A DNA stretch of 64,000 bases from Comamonadaceae bacterium (GTDB taxonomy: Bacteria > Pseudomonadota > Gammaproteobacteria > Burkholderiales > Burkholderiaceae_C). The notes below the pieces were generated by a model. That model searched no databases. It had not been told where the DNA came from and was given only the letters and a program-made list of their open reading frames with translations. The translations under genes were made by a program, and so were the position numbers. Positions 52,490 through 63,994 of this stretch are shown piece by piece (position 1 is the first letter of the stretch; every line of letters starts with the position of its first letter). Location of the stretch: contig CANGNS010000008.1 of the NCBI GenBank assembly GCA_947455465.1, positions 1 to 64,000 of the forward strand, given 5' to 3'.

Positions 52490-52505
52490 ACCCTAGGACC
52501 GCACC

Positions 52506-53225
52506 ATGCTCCAAGCCCTGATTTTCGATGTGGACGGCACCTTAGCCGACACCGAGTCCACGCACCGCGCGGCCTTTAACCATGCTTTTGCCCAAGAGGG
52601 CCTGGACTGGGTCTGGGACGAGGCCTTGTACACCGAGCTGCTGGAAATTTCCGGCGGCAAGGAGCGCATTGCTGCTTATTGGCGGCGCACGCGCGGCGGC
52701 ATCGTGGGCATTGATGCCCATGCCTTGCAAGACACGATTGCCCGATTGCACGAGCTCAAAACCGCGGCCTACGAAGGCATGGTCAATGACGGCGAGGTAG
52801 GCTTGCGGCCTGGCGTGCTGTCTTTGATCGAGTCGGCCCATGCGCAAGGCCTGGGCCTGGCCATTGCCACCACCACTTCGCCGGTCAATATTGGTGCCTT
52901 GTTGCGCAAAGCCATCGGGCCACAATGGCGCGCGTTGTTTGGCGTGGTGGAAGACGCCTCGACCGCGCCCATCAAAAAGCCCCATCCCCAGGTGTACCAG
53001 CAAACCCTCAAGCGCATGGGCATGGACGCTGCGCGCTGCATCGCCTTGGAGGACTCGGGCAATGGCCTCAAAGCGGCCCTGGCCGCCGGACTGCCCACGC
53101 TTATCACGCCCAACCGATTTACCCAGCACCATGATTTTGCCGGCGCCATGCGGGTCTTGCCCGACCTGGCGGGTACCACGGTGGCCGATCTGCGGATCTG
53201 GCATGCGCTGGCCACGGCTTCCTGA
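52506..53225 (+). CDS. cbbY: CbbY, HAD-family sugar phosphatase
   Basis: This 239-residue HAD phosphatase has the nucleophile motif IFDVDGTLADTEST, LAIATTTSPVNI (motif II), KKPHPQVY (motif III) and ALEDSGNGLKAALAAG (motif IV). CbbY hydrolyses xylulose-1,5-bisphosphate, a misfire product that inhibits RuBisCO, and so works with CbbX to keep the enzyme active. It follows cbbX by 16 bases. Confidence 0.94.
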   Translation: MLQALIFDVDGTLADTESTHRAAFNHAFAQEGLDWVWDEALYTELLEISGGKERIAAYWRRTRGGIVGIDAHALQDTIARLHELKTAAYEGMVNDGEVGLRPGVLSLIESAHAQGLGLAIATTTSPVNIGALLRKAIGPQWRALFGVVEDASTAPIKKPHPQVYQQTLKRMGMDAARCIALEDSGNGLKAALAAGLPTLITPNRFTQHHDFAGAMRVLPDLAGTTVADLRIWHALATAS

Positions 53226-53246
53226 TTGCTTGTTTGAAAGTTCGCC

Positions 53247-54338
53247 ATGCCCTTGTCCGCCCGTTCCCAGCACTCCACCCTAACCCAGTTCTTGATTGAA
53301 GAACGCCGCAAATACCCCGGCGCCAGCGGCGACTTCAATGCGCTGATTTTGGATATTGCCCTGGCCTGCAAGGCCATCGCACGCGGCGTTGCATTTGGCG
53401 AGTTGGGCCAGGTGCTTGGCGACCATGCCAAAGACGGGGCCGGTACCGTCAACGTGCAGGGCGAGCAGCAAAAAGCCTTGGACGTTCTGAGCAATGAAGC
53501 GTTTATCCGGCGTACCGAGTGGGCGGGCAATTTGGCGGGTCTGGCCTCCGAGGAAATGGACATGCCGTACCAAATCCCCGCCAAGTACCCGCGCGGCAAA
53601 TATCTCTTGGTATTTGACCCGCTAGATGGCTCCAGCAATATCGACGTGAATGTCGCGGTGGGTAGTATTTTTTCGGTGCTGCGCGGCCCCGAGGATGGCC
53701 GCGATGTGCAGGAAGCTGATTTTTTGCAAAGCGGCACTCGCCAGGTGGCCGCCGGCTACGCCATTTATGGGCCCAGCACCATGTTGGTGCTGACCTTGGG
53801 CAACGGCGTTCAGGGATTTACGCTCGATCCCAATCTGGGTGAATTCATGCTCACCCACCGCGACATCCGCGTGCCGCCTGACACCAACGAATTTGCTATT
53901 AATGCCTCCAACAGCCGCTTCTGGGAAGCGCCGGTCAAGCGCTATGTCGATGAATGCCTGGCCGGCAAAACCGGGCCGCGCGGCAAAGATTTCAATATGC
54001 GCTGGATTGCCAGCATGGTGGCCGAGGCGCACCGTATCCTGATGCGCGGCGGCGTCTTCATGTACCCGCGCGACACCAAAGACCCGGGCAAAGCCGGGCG
54101 TCTGCGCCTGCTGTACGAGGCCAACCCGGTGGGCATGCTGATGGAGCAGGCCGGCGGGCGCGCCAGCACCGGGGAGAAGCCGGTATTGGAGGTGGCGCCC
54201 ACGGCTTTGCACCAGCGCATCGGACTGGTGTTTGGCTCGCGCCACGAGGTCGAGCGCATCGAACGCTACCACCGCGAGCCGGCCCCCACCGAGGAGCACA
54301 ACCCCTTGTTCGCCGAGCGCAGCCTGTTCCGGTTTTAA
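53247..54338 (+). CDS. cbbF: Fructose-1,6-bisphosphatase, class I
   Basis: This 363-residue class I enzyme also often accepts sedoheptulose-1,7-bisphosphate in Calvin operons. Recognisable are [22 protein letters not shown] (metal and substrate site), [21 protein letters not shown] and the C-terminal [21 protein letters not shown] motif. The start [29 protein letters not shown] fits the family length. Confidence 0.96.
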   Translation: MPLSARSQHSTLTQFLIEERRKYPGASGDFNALILDIALACKAIARGVAFGELGQVLGDHAKDGAGTVNVQGEQQKALDVLSNEAFIRRTEWAGNLAGLASEEMDMPYQIPAKYPRGKYLLVFDPLDGSSNIDVNVAVGSIFSVLRGPEDGRDVQEADFLQSGTRQVAAGYAIYGPSTMLVLTLGNGVQGFTLDPNLGEFMLTHRDIRVPPDTNEFAINASNSRFWEAPVKRYVDECLAGKTGPRGKDFNMRWIASMVAEAHRILMRGGVFMYPRDTKDPGKAGRLRLLYEANPVGMLMEQAGGRASTGEKPVLEVAPTALHQRIGLVFGSRHEVERIERYHREPAPTEEHNPLFAERSLFRF

Positions 54339-54362
54339 AGACTTTTGAAGTAGGAAATTCCC

Positions 54363-55238
54363 ATGTCAGAGAAGCACCCCATCATCGCCATTACCGGCTC
54401 CAGCGGCGCGGGCACCACCTCGGTGACGCGCACCTTTGAGAATATTTTCCGTCGCGAGGGCGTGCATGCAGCCATTGTCGAGGGCGATAGCTTTCATCGC
54501 TACGACCGCACCGAAATGAAGCTGCGCCTGGCCGAGGCCGAAGCCCAGGGCAACAAAAATTTCAGCCATTTTGGGCCGGAGAATAATTTGTTTGCCGACT
54601 TGGAGGCCTTGTTTGCCAATTACGCGCAGACCGGCACGGGCAAGCAGCGCAAGTACTTGCACGACCACGAGGAGGCTGCCCCATTCCAACAAGAGCCCGG
54701 CACCTTCACCCCGTGGGCGGATGTACCGGCGGGCACCGACCTTTTGTTTTACGAAGGCCTGCATGGCGCTGTGCTGACGCCGGAGGTCAATATTGCCAAG
54801 CACCCCGACCTGCTGATTGGCGTGGTACCTGTCATCAACCTGGAATGGATTCAAAAGCTCTGGCGTGACAAGTCCAAGCGCGGCTACAGCACCGAGGCGG
54901 TGACCGACACGATTTTGCGCCGTATGCCCGACTATGTGAATTACATTTGTCCCCAGTTTGTGCACACGCACGTCAATTTCCAGCGCGTCCCCATGGTCGA
55001 TACCAGCAACCCGTTTATCTCCCGCGACATTCCCTCGCCCGACGAGAGCATGGTGGTGATTCGCTTTGCCAAGCCCAAAGGCATCGATTTCCAGTACCTG
55101 CGCAGCATGATTGACGGCAGCTTCATGAGCCGCGCTAACACCATCGTCGTCCCGGGCGGCAAGATGGAATTGGCCATGCAACTGATATTTACGCCCTTTA
55201 TCTGGCGCATGATGGAACGCAAAAGGCGCGCCGCATGA
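54363..55238 (+). CDS. cbbP: Phosphoribulokinase (prokaryotic class I)
   Basis: This 291-residue kinase regenerates RuBP from ribulose-5-phosphate and is diagnostic for the Calvin cycle. The P-loop is ITGSSGAGTTSVTRTFENIF, followed by EGDSFHRYDR and DLLFYEGLHGAV. The class I length lacks the redox cysteine loop of plant enzymes and implies NADH-type allosteric control. The stop overlaps the cbbZ start. Confidence 0.97.
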   Translation: MSEKHPIIAITGSSGAGTTSVTRTFENIFRREGVHAAIVEGDSFHRYDRTEMKLRLAEAEAQGNKNFSHFGPENNLFADLEALFANYAQTGTGKQRKYLHDHEEAAPFQQEPGTFTPWADVPAGTDLLFYEGLHGAVLTPEVNIAKHPDLLIGVVPVINLEWIQKLWRDKSKRGYSTEAVTDTILRRMPDYVNYICPQFVHTHVNFQRVPMVDTSNPFISRDIPSPDESMVVIRFAKPKGIDFQYLRSMIDGSFMSRANTIVVPGGKMELAMQLIFTPFIWRMMERKRRAA

Positions 55239-55915
55239 GCCGCTTTGCCCTCATTCTTTTTGACCTGGACGGCACTTTGGTGGAAACCGCGCCGGAAATT
55301 GCCGACGCGGTCAATGACACATTGCGCCACTTTGGGCTGCCCGCAGTAAGCCAGCAGCAGGTCAATGACTGGATTGGCCACGGCACCCTGGAACTGCTGA
55401 TCCAGGCCTTGGCCAGCGTGCAGGGCCAGCCGGTGGAGGTAGTTCGCGCCTCGGATGGCTTGCCGGCCATCGCCGCTGAGTTCAAGCTGCATTACCGCGC
55501 CCGCTGCGGCACGCGCAGCCGTTGTTATCCCGGCGTCAAAGACACGCTGCTGCGCTTGCGCGCCCAAGGCATACGCCTGGGGGTGGTGACCAATAAAGAA
55601 GGCGCTTACACCGAGGTCGTCCTGGACGCCCATGGCCTGAGCCCGTTGTTTGACGTGGTGATCAGCGGCGACACGCTGTCTACCAAAAAACCCGATCCCC
55701 AGGGCATACGCCTGTGCATGGCGCGCTGGGCACTGGGCGCCAATGAAGTGCTGTTCGTTGGCGACTCCAGCATCGACGTGGCCACCGCGCGCCAAGCCGG
55801 GGTGGCGGTTTGGGCGCTTACCTATGGCTACAACATGGGCCAGCCCATAGAAAACAGCCTGCCGGACCGGGTTTTGTCCCAATTCAGCGCCATTGATGGC
55901 GCCAAGGCCTGGTGA
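55235..55915 (+). CDS. cbbZ: Phosphoglycolate phosphatase CbbZ
   Basis: This 226-residue HAD phosphatase carries LILFDLDGTLVETAPEIADAVN, VVTNKEGAY, STKKPDPQGI and FVGDSSIDVATARQAG. It removes 2-phosphoglycolate formed by the RuBisCO oxygenase reaction, useful in an organism that also makes pigment in air. It is coupled to cbbP by an ATGA overlap and ends the cbb operon. The convergent DUF3422 gene begins 10 bases beyond it without a clear terminator. Confidence 0.93.
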   Translation: MSRFALILFDLDGTLVETAPEIADAVNDTLRHFGLPAVSQQQVNDWIGHGTLELLIQALASVQGQPVEVVRASDGLPAIAAEFKLHYRARCGTRSRCYPGVKDTLLRLRAQGIRLGVVTNKEGAYTEVVLDAHGLSPLFDVVISGDTLSTKKPDPQGIRLCMARWALGANEVLFVGDSSIDVATARQAGVAVWALTYGYNMGQPIENSLPDRVLSQFSAIDGAKAW

Positions 55916-55925
55916 CCGTTGGGGC

Positions 55926-57236
55926 TTATTTGCCTTGTAAAGTCGCTTGCACGCCGCGCGTGATGCGCCATACACCCCACAGCGTGAGGGGTACGGCCAG
56001 CCCCACCGATATTTCGAGGTTGAGTGGCACGCCCGCTGCAATGAGCGCTTTGGTGGCGTAAAGCCACAGGCTTACCACGTAATAAGAAATCGCGGCAATC
56101 GACAGGCCTTCCACCGTGGCTTGCAAACGCAGCTGCAATTCCTGCCCCCGCGTTAGTTTTTCCAAAAGCTGTTGGTTTTGCAATTCGGTGGCGATATCGA
56201 CACGGGTGCGCAGCAGGGCGCTGGTGCGCGACACCCGTTCAGACAAGCTGACCATGCGCTGGGAGGTGGCCGCTACCGTGGCCATGGCCGGCGAGAGGCG
56301 CCGCTGCATAAATTCGCCCATGGTTTGCATGCCGGGAATCACTTTCTCACGCAAATCAGCGATACGCTGGACCACCAGCGCATGGTAGGCCTGGGTCGCT
56401 GCAAAACGGTAGCTGTGTTCGGCAATGTGGCGTTCCACCTTGGCTGCCAGGGCTACCAGTTGGTCCAGCAGCTCTTGGTCGCTGGCGGTTTTGTGCTCCA
56501 AACGGGCTGTGATTTCTGCCAAAGCGTTTTCTGCAAGTCCTAGTTCGGGGGCCAGGGCCTTGGCAACAGGCAGTCCGCGCAAGGCCATTAGCCGGTAGGT
56601 TTCTAATTCCAAAATGCGCTGCGAAATGCGGCCTGCGCGGGCCTCGCTGGCGGAAACCGGCGCCAACACCAGCACCCGTTCAAAGCCATCATTGCCAATT
56701 TTGAACTCGGTATACGCGGCCGAGTGGCCAAAGCCCAGCGCAGAGCCCACCACCTCGGTGCCGCCCAGCCAGCTTTGGGCCAATTCCAGGTTGGCGTGGG
56801 GATGGTCCAGGTCGCCATGCACCATCGCCAATTGCACTGCCGCTACTGTAGTGCCCGGAATGCCGCGCAGCCAGTCGGTAGAGACGGCAATGGTGGCTGC
56901 CACCGCGCCAGGGTCGCGCACACTTTGTGCACTGTCCAGCGTCTGCACGACGGAGTAGCGGGTAAATTCAGTGTGCCGCTCCCACTTGAGCGTATAGCCA
57001 GGCAAACGCAGGCGCAGAAAGTTAGCTTCCAAACTCTCCAGGGGCAAATCGGCCTGTCCGGGCAGCTGGCGCAGGTGCAATCCCTCTTGCGTGCGGCTCA
57101 CGCCGGCGTTCAAGACCGCGACGAAAGTCACCAGCGCGGGCAATTGCAGCTTGGCAGGTGGGCGCGCATGCACCTCGTCATGAAGTTCACGGCGTTGTGC
57201 GTCGTCAGGGGGCAGCGGGTACAGGGCGGTGGCCAT
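55926..57236 (-). CDS. DUF3422-family membrane-associated protein
   Basis: This 436-residue protein fits DUF3422: the N-terminal RRELHDEVHARPPAKLQLPALVTFVAV and a central coiled-coil-rich part (RIADLREKVIPGMQTMGEFMQRRLSPAM, RVSRTSALLRTRVDIATELQNQQLL). Two C-terminal membrane helices follow (LSIAAISYYVVSLWLYATKAL; ISVGLAVPLTLWGVWRIT). The architecture recalls CorA-like or mechanosensing proteins, but the function is unknown. The ATG at 57236 is chosen on family length. It is convergent with cbbZ and divergent from dusA. Confidence 0.88.
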   Translation of the reverse strand: MATALYPLPPDDAQRRELHDEVHARPPAKLQLPALVTFVAVLNAGVSRTQEGLHLRQLPGQADLPLESLEANFLRLRLPGYTLKWERHTEFTRYSVVQTLDSAQSVRDPGAVAATIAVSTDWLRGIPGTTVAAVQLAMVHGDLDHPHANLELAQSWLGGTEVVGSALGFGHSAAYTEFKIGNDGFERVLVLAPVSASEARAGRISQRILELETYRLMALRGLPVAKALAPELGLAENALAEITARLEHKTASDQELLDQLVALAAKVERHIAEHSYRFAATQAYHALVVQRIADLREKVIPGMQTMGEFMQRRLSPAMATVAATSQRMVSLSERVSRTSALLRTRVDIATELQNQQLLEKLTRGQELQLRLQATVEGLSIAAISYYVVSLWLYATKALIAAGVPLNLEISVGLAVPLTLWGVWRITRGVQATLQGK

Positions 57237-57330
57237 GGGATTCCTTTGGCTTGAGCAAGGCTTGGGCCGCAGGATACACAAATCCAGCGCGGCTGCTGGC
57301 GTCCGACTGCTACCTGCGAGAATGCCGCCC

Positions 57331-58350
57331 ATGAGCTTCGATAAAAATCAAGCGCTGAGCCCTTGGCGCCTGTCCGTCGCCCCCATGATGGACTGGACCG
57401 ACCGCCATTGCCGCTATCTGCACCGCCTCCTCACCCGCCACACCCGCCTGTATACCGAAATGGTGACCACCGGCGCGCTCGTGCACGGTGATGTCAACCG
57501 GCATTTGCGCTTTAACGCCGAGGAGCATCCGTTGGCCTTGCAGTTGGGTGGCAGCGAGCCGTCCGACTTGGCGGTGGCCGCCCGTCTGGGCGCGCAATGG
57601 GGCTACGACGAGATTAATCTGAACTGCGGCTGCCCCAGCGAACGCGTACAGCGTGGGGCCTTTGGCGCTTGCCTGATGAACGAGCCCGCGCTGGTGGCCG
57701 ACTGCGTCAAAGCCATGGTCGATGTGGTCGATGTGCCGGTCACCGTCAAGCACCGTATTGGTATCGATAAAAACGAAGACTATGGCTTTGTGCGCGACTT
57801 TGTCGGCACGGTGGCGCAGGCCGGTTGCGCGGTGTTTATCGTGCACGCGCGCAACGCCTGGCTGCAGGGTCTCTCGCCCAAAGAAAACCGCGAAATCCCG
57901 CCACTGCGTTACGACATGGCCTACCAACTCAAGCAAGACTTTCCGGCGCTACAGATTGTGGTCAACGGTGGCATTACCGACGCAGCGCAAATACAAAGCC
58001 ATTTGCAGCAAGTCGACGGCGTCATGCTCGGGCGCGAGGCCTATTACCGCCCCTGGCCCATGAGCGGCTGGGATGCCCAATTCTTTGGCGACCACCATGC
58101 CCAGCCCACACCTGAAGAGGTCGAAGAGGCCATGGTGTTGTACATGGAGCGCGCTTACGCCGACGACGGCTGCCCTTGGTATGCGATTGCCCGCCACATG
58201 CTGGGCCTGTACCACGGGCGGCGCGGTGCACGCCTGTGGCGCCAGGTCTGGAGCGACCACCGCCTAAAACCGCTGGCCCCGCGCGAGGTGCTGCAGCGCG
58301 CCCGCGCCGCCATGGCCCAAGCGGCCGCCGTGGCCGACCATGCAGCCTGA
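57331..58350 (+). CDS. dusA: tRNA-dihydrouridine(20/20a) synthase DusA
   Basis: This 339-residue FMN enzyme reduces uridine in the tRNA D-loop. It has the DusA-specific opening SVAPMMDWTDRHCRYLHRLLTRHTRLYTEMVTTGALVHGD, the catalytic Cys in NLNCGCPSERVQRGAFGACLM, TVKHRIGID and VNGGITDAAQI. The ATG at 57331 is chosen; another in-frame ATG lies three codons upstream, and the ORF-track start overlaps the divergent gene. It overlaps the EamA gene at its 3' end. Confidence 0.94.
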   Translation: MSFDKNQALSPWRLSVAPMMDWTDRHCRYLHRLLTRHTRLYTEMVTTGALVHGDVNRHLRFNAEEHPLALQLGGSEPSDLAVAARLGAQWGYDEINLNCGCPSERVQRGAFGACLMNEPALVADCVKAMVDVVDVPVTVKHRIGIDKNEDYGFVRDFVGTVAQAGCAVFIVHARNAWLQGLSPKENREIPPLRYDMAYQLKQDFPALQIVVNGGITDAAQIQSHLQQVDGVMLGREAYYRPWPMSGWDAQFFGDHHAQPTPEEVEEAMVLYMERAYADDGCPWYAIARHMLGLYHGRRGARLWRQVWSDHRLKPLAPREVLQRARAAMAQAAAVADHAA

Positions 58351-59266
58351 AGCACCCGGCGCGGCGGCGGTGCGCCTGGCCAAGTTGCTGATCTGGGTCA
58401 TTCCGCTGCTGTGGATCGTCAATTCGGTGATTGCCCGGCGTGCGCCGGGTGTCATCACGCCGCACGTGTTGGCGCTGGGGCGTTGGACGCTGGCGGCGCT
58501 GATCCTGGGCATGGCCAACCGCGCCGAACTGTGGCGCCAGCGCGAGGAAGTGCGCCTGCACGCGGGCCGCTACATCGTGCTGGGCGCCTGCGGCATGTGG
58601 ATTTGCGGCGCGGCGGTCTACTTTGCCGGCCAAACCACCAGCATGATGAATATTTCGCTGATTTACGCCGCCTCGCCGGTGATGATCGCGCTGGGCTCGG
58701 TGCTGTGGCTGCGCGAGCCTTTTTCTGCCAAACAGGTCTTGGGCGTGGTGCTGTCCTTGGCCGGTGTGGTGCATGTGGTTGTGCAAGGGCAGTGGTTGCT
58801 GCTGGCGCAGGTCGCGTTTGTGCCTGGTGATTTATGGATTGCCGCAGCGGCCACGGCCTGGGCGGCGTATTGCATGCTGCAAAAACACTGGGGCAGCCCT
58901 TTAAGTGCCAGCGCGCAATTGGCGGTGATCAGTGCGGGCGGCGTGCTGGTGCTCATTCCTTTTGCGCTCTGGGAGCAGTACAGCGGCGCGCCCGCTTTGG
59001 GGTGGCAGGCGCTGGCGCTGATGGGCGTGGCAGCGGTGGTGCCCGGGGTGCTGGCCTACTGGATTTACGGCTGGACACAATCCATCCTGGGCCCTGGACC
59101 GGTAGCCATGACCATGTACCTGGGCCCTTTGTATGCGGCAGTGGTCGCGTGGCTGTTTTTGGGGGAGGCGCTGGAGCTGCACCACCTGATCGGCGGCGCG
59201 CTCATTTTGTCGGGGGTGGGGCTGGTGGTAGCGGCAAAACGGCCGGACACCGGCGAAGAGGCCTAG
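58340..59266 (+). CDS. EamA/DMT-family transporter
   Basis: This 308-residue membrane protein has two EamA repeats and about ten helices (AKLLIWVIPLLWIVNSVIARR; NISLIYAASPVMIALGSVLWLREPFSAKQ; LGPGPVAMTMYLGPLYAAVVAWLFLGEAL). Family members export amino acids or metabolites; the substrate is not predictable. The start overlaps the dusA end by 11 bases. The 3' end overlaps the convergent gntR-type gene by 4 bases. Confidence 0.9.
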   Translation: MQPEAPGAAAVRLAKLLIWVIPLLWIVNSVIARRAPGVITPHVLALGRWTLAALILGMANRAELWRQREEVRLHAGRYIVLGACGMWICGAAVYFAGQTTSMMNISLIYAASPVMIALGSVLWLREPFSAKQVLGVVLSLAGVVHVVVQGQWLLLAQVAFVPGDLWIAAAATAWAAYCMLQKHWGSPLSASAQLAVISAGGVLVLIPFALWEQYSGAPALGWQALALMGVAAVVPGVLAYWIYGWTQSILGPGPVAMTMYLGPLYAAVVAWLFLGEALELHHLIGGALILSGVGLVVAAKRPDTGEEA

Positions 59267-59898
59267 CCCGCAGCCTCTAAGCCGTTGGCGAAATGCTCGC
59301 GCATGCGCTGCGCCGCCAGCGCACTGTCACGCGCCAAAAGCGCCTGCATGAGCGATTGGTGCTCGGTCAAAGATTCGGCAATACGCCCGGTTTTGAGCAA
59401 GGAGTTGTGCCGGTTGAGCTTCATCACTTTGCGCAAGTCCGCACACAGCTGGTCGCGCCAGCGGTTGTCGGCAATCTCCAGCAGGCGCATATGAAAGCGC
59501 TCATTGACCGCAAAAAACGCCTCGGTATCGGCGCACGCGGCCTCTAGGTCGGCGTGGATGGCTTGTAAATCGGCCAATTGCGCGGGCGTGGCGCGCTGCG
59601 CTACGACGCCCGCGGCGTCCGATTCGAGCAGCGAGAGCAGGTGGTACACATCGGCCTGGTCTTTGGCATTGACCTCGGTCACGTAGGCGCCGCGCCGCAC
59701 TTTCATGGTCACCAGGCCTTCAGTGGCCAGTACCTTGATGGCCTCACGCAAAGGCGTGCGGCTGATGCCATATTCCTCGGCCAGCGCCATTTCGTCGATC
59801 CAGCTGCCCGGCGGCAAGGTGTTAGAAAAAATGCGCTCGCGCAGCAACTCCGCTACCTCTTGGTAGAGCGCGCGCGGGGTCAGGGTGAGGCTTTGCAT
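59263..59898 (-). CDS. GntR-family regulator, FadR/FCD subgroup
   Basis: This 211-residue repressor has an N-terminal winged HTH (LAEEYGISRTPLREAIKVLATEGLVTMKVRRGAYV). The helical FCD effector domain has metal-ligand-like Asp and His positions (SLLESDAAG, FFAVNERFHMRLLEIADN). It is divergent from the methylmalonyl-CoA mutase gene with a clear dyad between them. It therefore probably regulates propionate/methylmalonyl-CoA metabolism and itself in response to a small organic acid or CoA ester. Confidence 0.92.
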   Translation of the reverse strand: MQSLTLTPRALYQEVAELLRERIFSNTLPPGSWIDEMALAEEYGISRTPLREAIKVLATEGLVTMKVRRGAYVTEVNAKDQADVYHLLSLLESDAAGVVAQRATPAQLADLQAIHADLEAACADTEAFFAVNERFHMRLLEIADNRWRDQLCADLRKVMKLNRHNSLLKTGRIAESLTEHQSLMQALLARDSALAAQRMREHFANGLEAAG

Positions 59899-59916
59899 GG
59901 CGGAAATTGTAAGGCC

Positions 59917-59934
59917 TAATTCAGTTTTGAATTA
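59917..59934. promoter_or_regulatory. Inverted-repeat operator between gntR and the mutase gene
   Basis: TAATTCA-GTTT-TGAATTA has perfect 7-bp arms and lies 19 bases upstream of the gntR start and about 60 bases upstream of the mutase start. Size and position fit the operator of the adjacent GntR regulator. Confidence 0.65.
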
Positions 59935-59992
59935 ATAATTATGAATGATAGAATGCTTTCACTCCAAAATTCTGACCTCGAAAGTACGCGCT

Positions 59993-62200
<2,208 letters not shown>

Positions 62201-62212
62201 AGTTCTTTCGTT

Positions 62213-62228
62213 ATACTGTAATACCGTA
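62213..62228. promoter_or_regulatory. Tandem direct repeat, likely operator of the RHH/PIN pair
   Basis: ATACTGTA is followed directly by ATACCGTA, two near-identical 8-mers about 20 bases before the antitoxin ATG. They overlap -10-like sequences (TATACT, TAATAC). Ribbon-helix-helix antitoxins commonly bind such short tandem repeats to autoregulate. Confidence 0.55.
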
Positions 62229-62246
62229 TTTCAAAAGGAGTGGATC

Positions 62247-62561
62247 ATGGCCGTTTCTGTGCGTATGGACCCTTTGCTGGAAAAGCAGCTAGAGCAAGCT
62301 GCCAAACGCCAGGGCATTACCAAATCGCAATTCATCATCGACGCGGTGGAGCGTTCTCTGGGCCGCAAAAACCCCTATGAGCTGATGCTGGCTTTGAAGG
62401 CCGAAGAAGAGCAGCGCGCTTATGGCCCCAACGCCAACCCAGCAGAAGCCGCGGTAGCCCAGGCTTTCGAGGGCTATGAGCAGCCCTATGACACCGAAGC
62501 ATCGCGCGCGCAGCTGGTGGCCAAATTGCAAGATAAACATGGCATTCGCAGCGATCGTTGA
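62247..62561 (+). CDS. Ribbon-helix-helix antitoxin (type II TA)
   Basis: This 104-residue protein opens with MAVSVRMDPLLEKQLEQAAKRQGITKSQFIIDAVERSLGRKN, a CopG/Arc-type ribbon-helix-helix DNA-binding domain. An acidic C-terminal tail that would bind the toxin follows. AAAGGAG precedes the ATG. Its 3' end overlaps the PIN toxin gene by 23 bases. The pair is wedged between the mutase and meaB genes. Confidence 0.88.
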   Translation: MAVSVRMDPLLEKQLEQAAKRQGITKSQFIIDAVERSLGRKNPYELMLALKAEEEQRAYGPNANPAEAAVAQAFEGYEQPYDTEASRAQLVAKLQDKHGIRSDR

Positions 62562-62961
62562 CGCCAGCGCCATGGTGGCCTTGTTTGGTCGCGACCAGCC
62601 CAGCGCTGCGCATTACAACCAGTTGTTTGCGCGGGCCGCACAGGAGCAGTGGTCGCTGACCAGTACCTGGCCTTGCATCACCGAAGCTAGCTACTTACTG
62701 GGCTTGCCGCAGCGCTATGCGTTTATGCGCTGGGTAGCGGCTGATGGCGTATCCATCTTCCCTTTTGACCAGAGCACCCTAGAAGGCATGGCCGAATTGA
62801 TGCGCCGCTATACCGAATCTCCGCGCAGCGAGATGGATTTTGGCGATGCGTCCTTGGTGTATTTGGCCTCGGATACGGGGGTGAACCGCATCATGACCTT
62901 GGACGTACGCGATTTCTCGCGCTATCGCTTGGCCGATGGCCGGGCTTTTGAGATTCTTTGA
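62539..62961 (+). CDS. PIN-domain toxin (VapC-like ribonuclease)
   Basis: This 140-residue PIN domain has the acidic residues expected for metal-dependent RNase activity: [36 protein letters not shown] and [11 protein letters not shown]. It overlaps the antitoxin gene, as type II toxins often do, and its stop (TGATG) overlaps the meaB start. Degradation of specific tRNA or mRNA is the known function of such toxins; the exact target is unknown. Confidence 0.88.
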   Translation: MAFAAIVDASAMVALFGRDQPSAAHYNQLFARAAQEQWSLTSTWPCITEASYLLGLPQRYAFMRWVAADGVSIFPFDQSTLEGMAELMRRYTESPRSEMDFGDASLVYLASDTGVNRIMTLDVRDFSRYRLADGRAFEIL

Positions 62962-63992
62962 TGGCGCTTGGCAAGTCCCCTACCGTGAACGAACTGCGCA
63001 GTGACACGCCCGCAGTGCAGCGCCGCGCCATGGCCAAAGCCATTACGCTGCTGGAGTCCACGCGCGCTGACCATCGGGGGCAGGCCGATGTTTTGCTCAC
63101 GGAATTGTTGCCCTACACCGGCCAATCCATACGCATAGGGATTAGCGGCGTGCCGGGCGTGGGCAAATCAACATTTATCGAAGGCCTGGGTTTGCATTTG
63201 ATTGCCCAAGGCCACCGCGTGGCGGTGTTGGCGGTGGACCCGTCGAGCAGCGTGTCGGGCGGCTCTATCTTGGGCGACAAGACGCGTATGGAGCAGTTGT
63301 CGGTGCATCCGCAGGCCTTTATCCGCCCCAGCCCGGCCAGCGGCACCTTGGGTGGCGTGGCCGAAAAAACCCGCGAATGCATGTTGGTTTGCGAAGCGGC
63401 AGGCTATGACGTGGTGCTGGTCGAAACCGTGGGTGTAGGCCAATCCGAAACCGCGGTCAGCGGCATGACCGATATGTTTTGTCTTTTGCAACTACCCAAT
63501 GCCGGTGACGATTTGCAAGCCATCAAAAAAGGGGTGATGGAGTTGGCCGATCTGGTCGTCATCAACAAAGCAGATATCGACCCGGATGCCGCCACGCGCG
63601 CGCAAGCGCAGATCACGAGCGCTTTGCGTTTATTAGGTTTGCACGGCAACCCAGACCGTCTGGGCTGGAGCCCGCAAGTAGTGCCTATCAGCGCTTTGCA
63701 GGGCACCGGTATTAGCGAGTTTTGGGAGGCTGTAAGCGCCTTTCGCACCTTGCAAGCCGACAGCGGTCGCTTTGCCACGCGGCGCCAAAGTCAGGCGCTG
63801 GCGTGGATGTGGGAGCGTATTGATGCGGGCCTGAAACAAAGCTTCAAAACCCAGTCGGCAATTGGTGCTTTGCTACCCGAGCTCAGCGCCCAAGTAGCCG
63901 CGGGTTCGCTGGCGGCATCGACCGCCGCACGACAACTTTTACACTCCTACGGCAATAGCCTTAGGGCATCGATTACCAGCACGGAGAAGTAA
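62961..63992 (+). CDS. meaB: MeaB/ArgK: methylmalonyl-CoA mutase-associated GTPase
   Basis: This 343-residue G3E-family GTPase loads and protects the B12 cofactor of methylmalonyl-CoA mutase. The Walker A motif [19 protein letters not shown] is at about residue 60. [41 protein letters not shown] and the NKAD guanine motif follow. The ATG overlapping the PIN stop is chosen over the preceding TTG. Its normal partner, the mutase, lies two genes upstream, beyond the toxin-antitoxin pair. Confidence 0.95.
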   Translation: MALGKSPTVNELRSDTPAVQRRAMAKAITLLESTRADHRGQADVLLTELLPYTGQSIRIGISGVPGVGKSTFIEGLGLHLIAQGHRVAVLAVDPSSSVSGGSILGDKTRMEQLSVHPQAFIRPSPASGTLGGVAEKTRECMLVCEAAGYDVVLVETVGVGQSETAVSGMTDMFCLLQLPNAGDDLQAIKKGVMELADLVVINKADIDPDAATRAQAQITSALRLLGLHGNPDRLGWSPQVVPISALQGTGISEFWEAVSAFRTLQADSGRFATRRQSQALAWMWERIDAGLKQSFKTQSAIGALLPELSAQVAAGSLAASTAARQLLHSYGNSLRASITSTEK

Positions 63993-63994
63993 GC

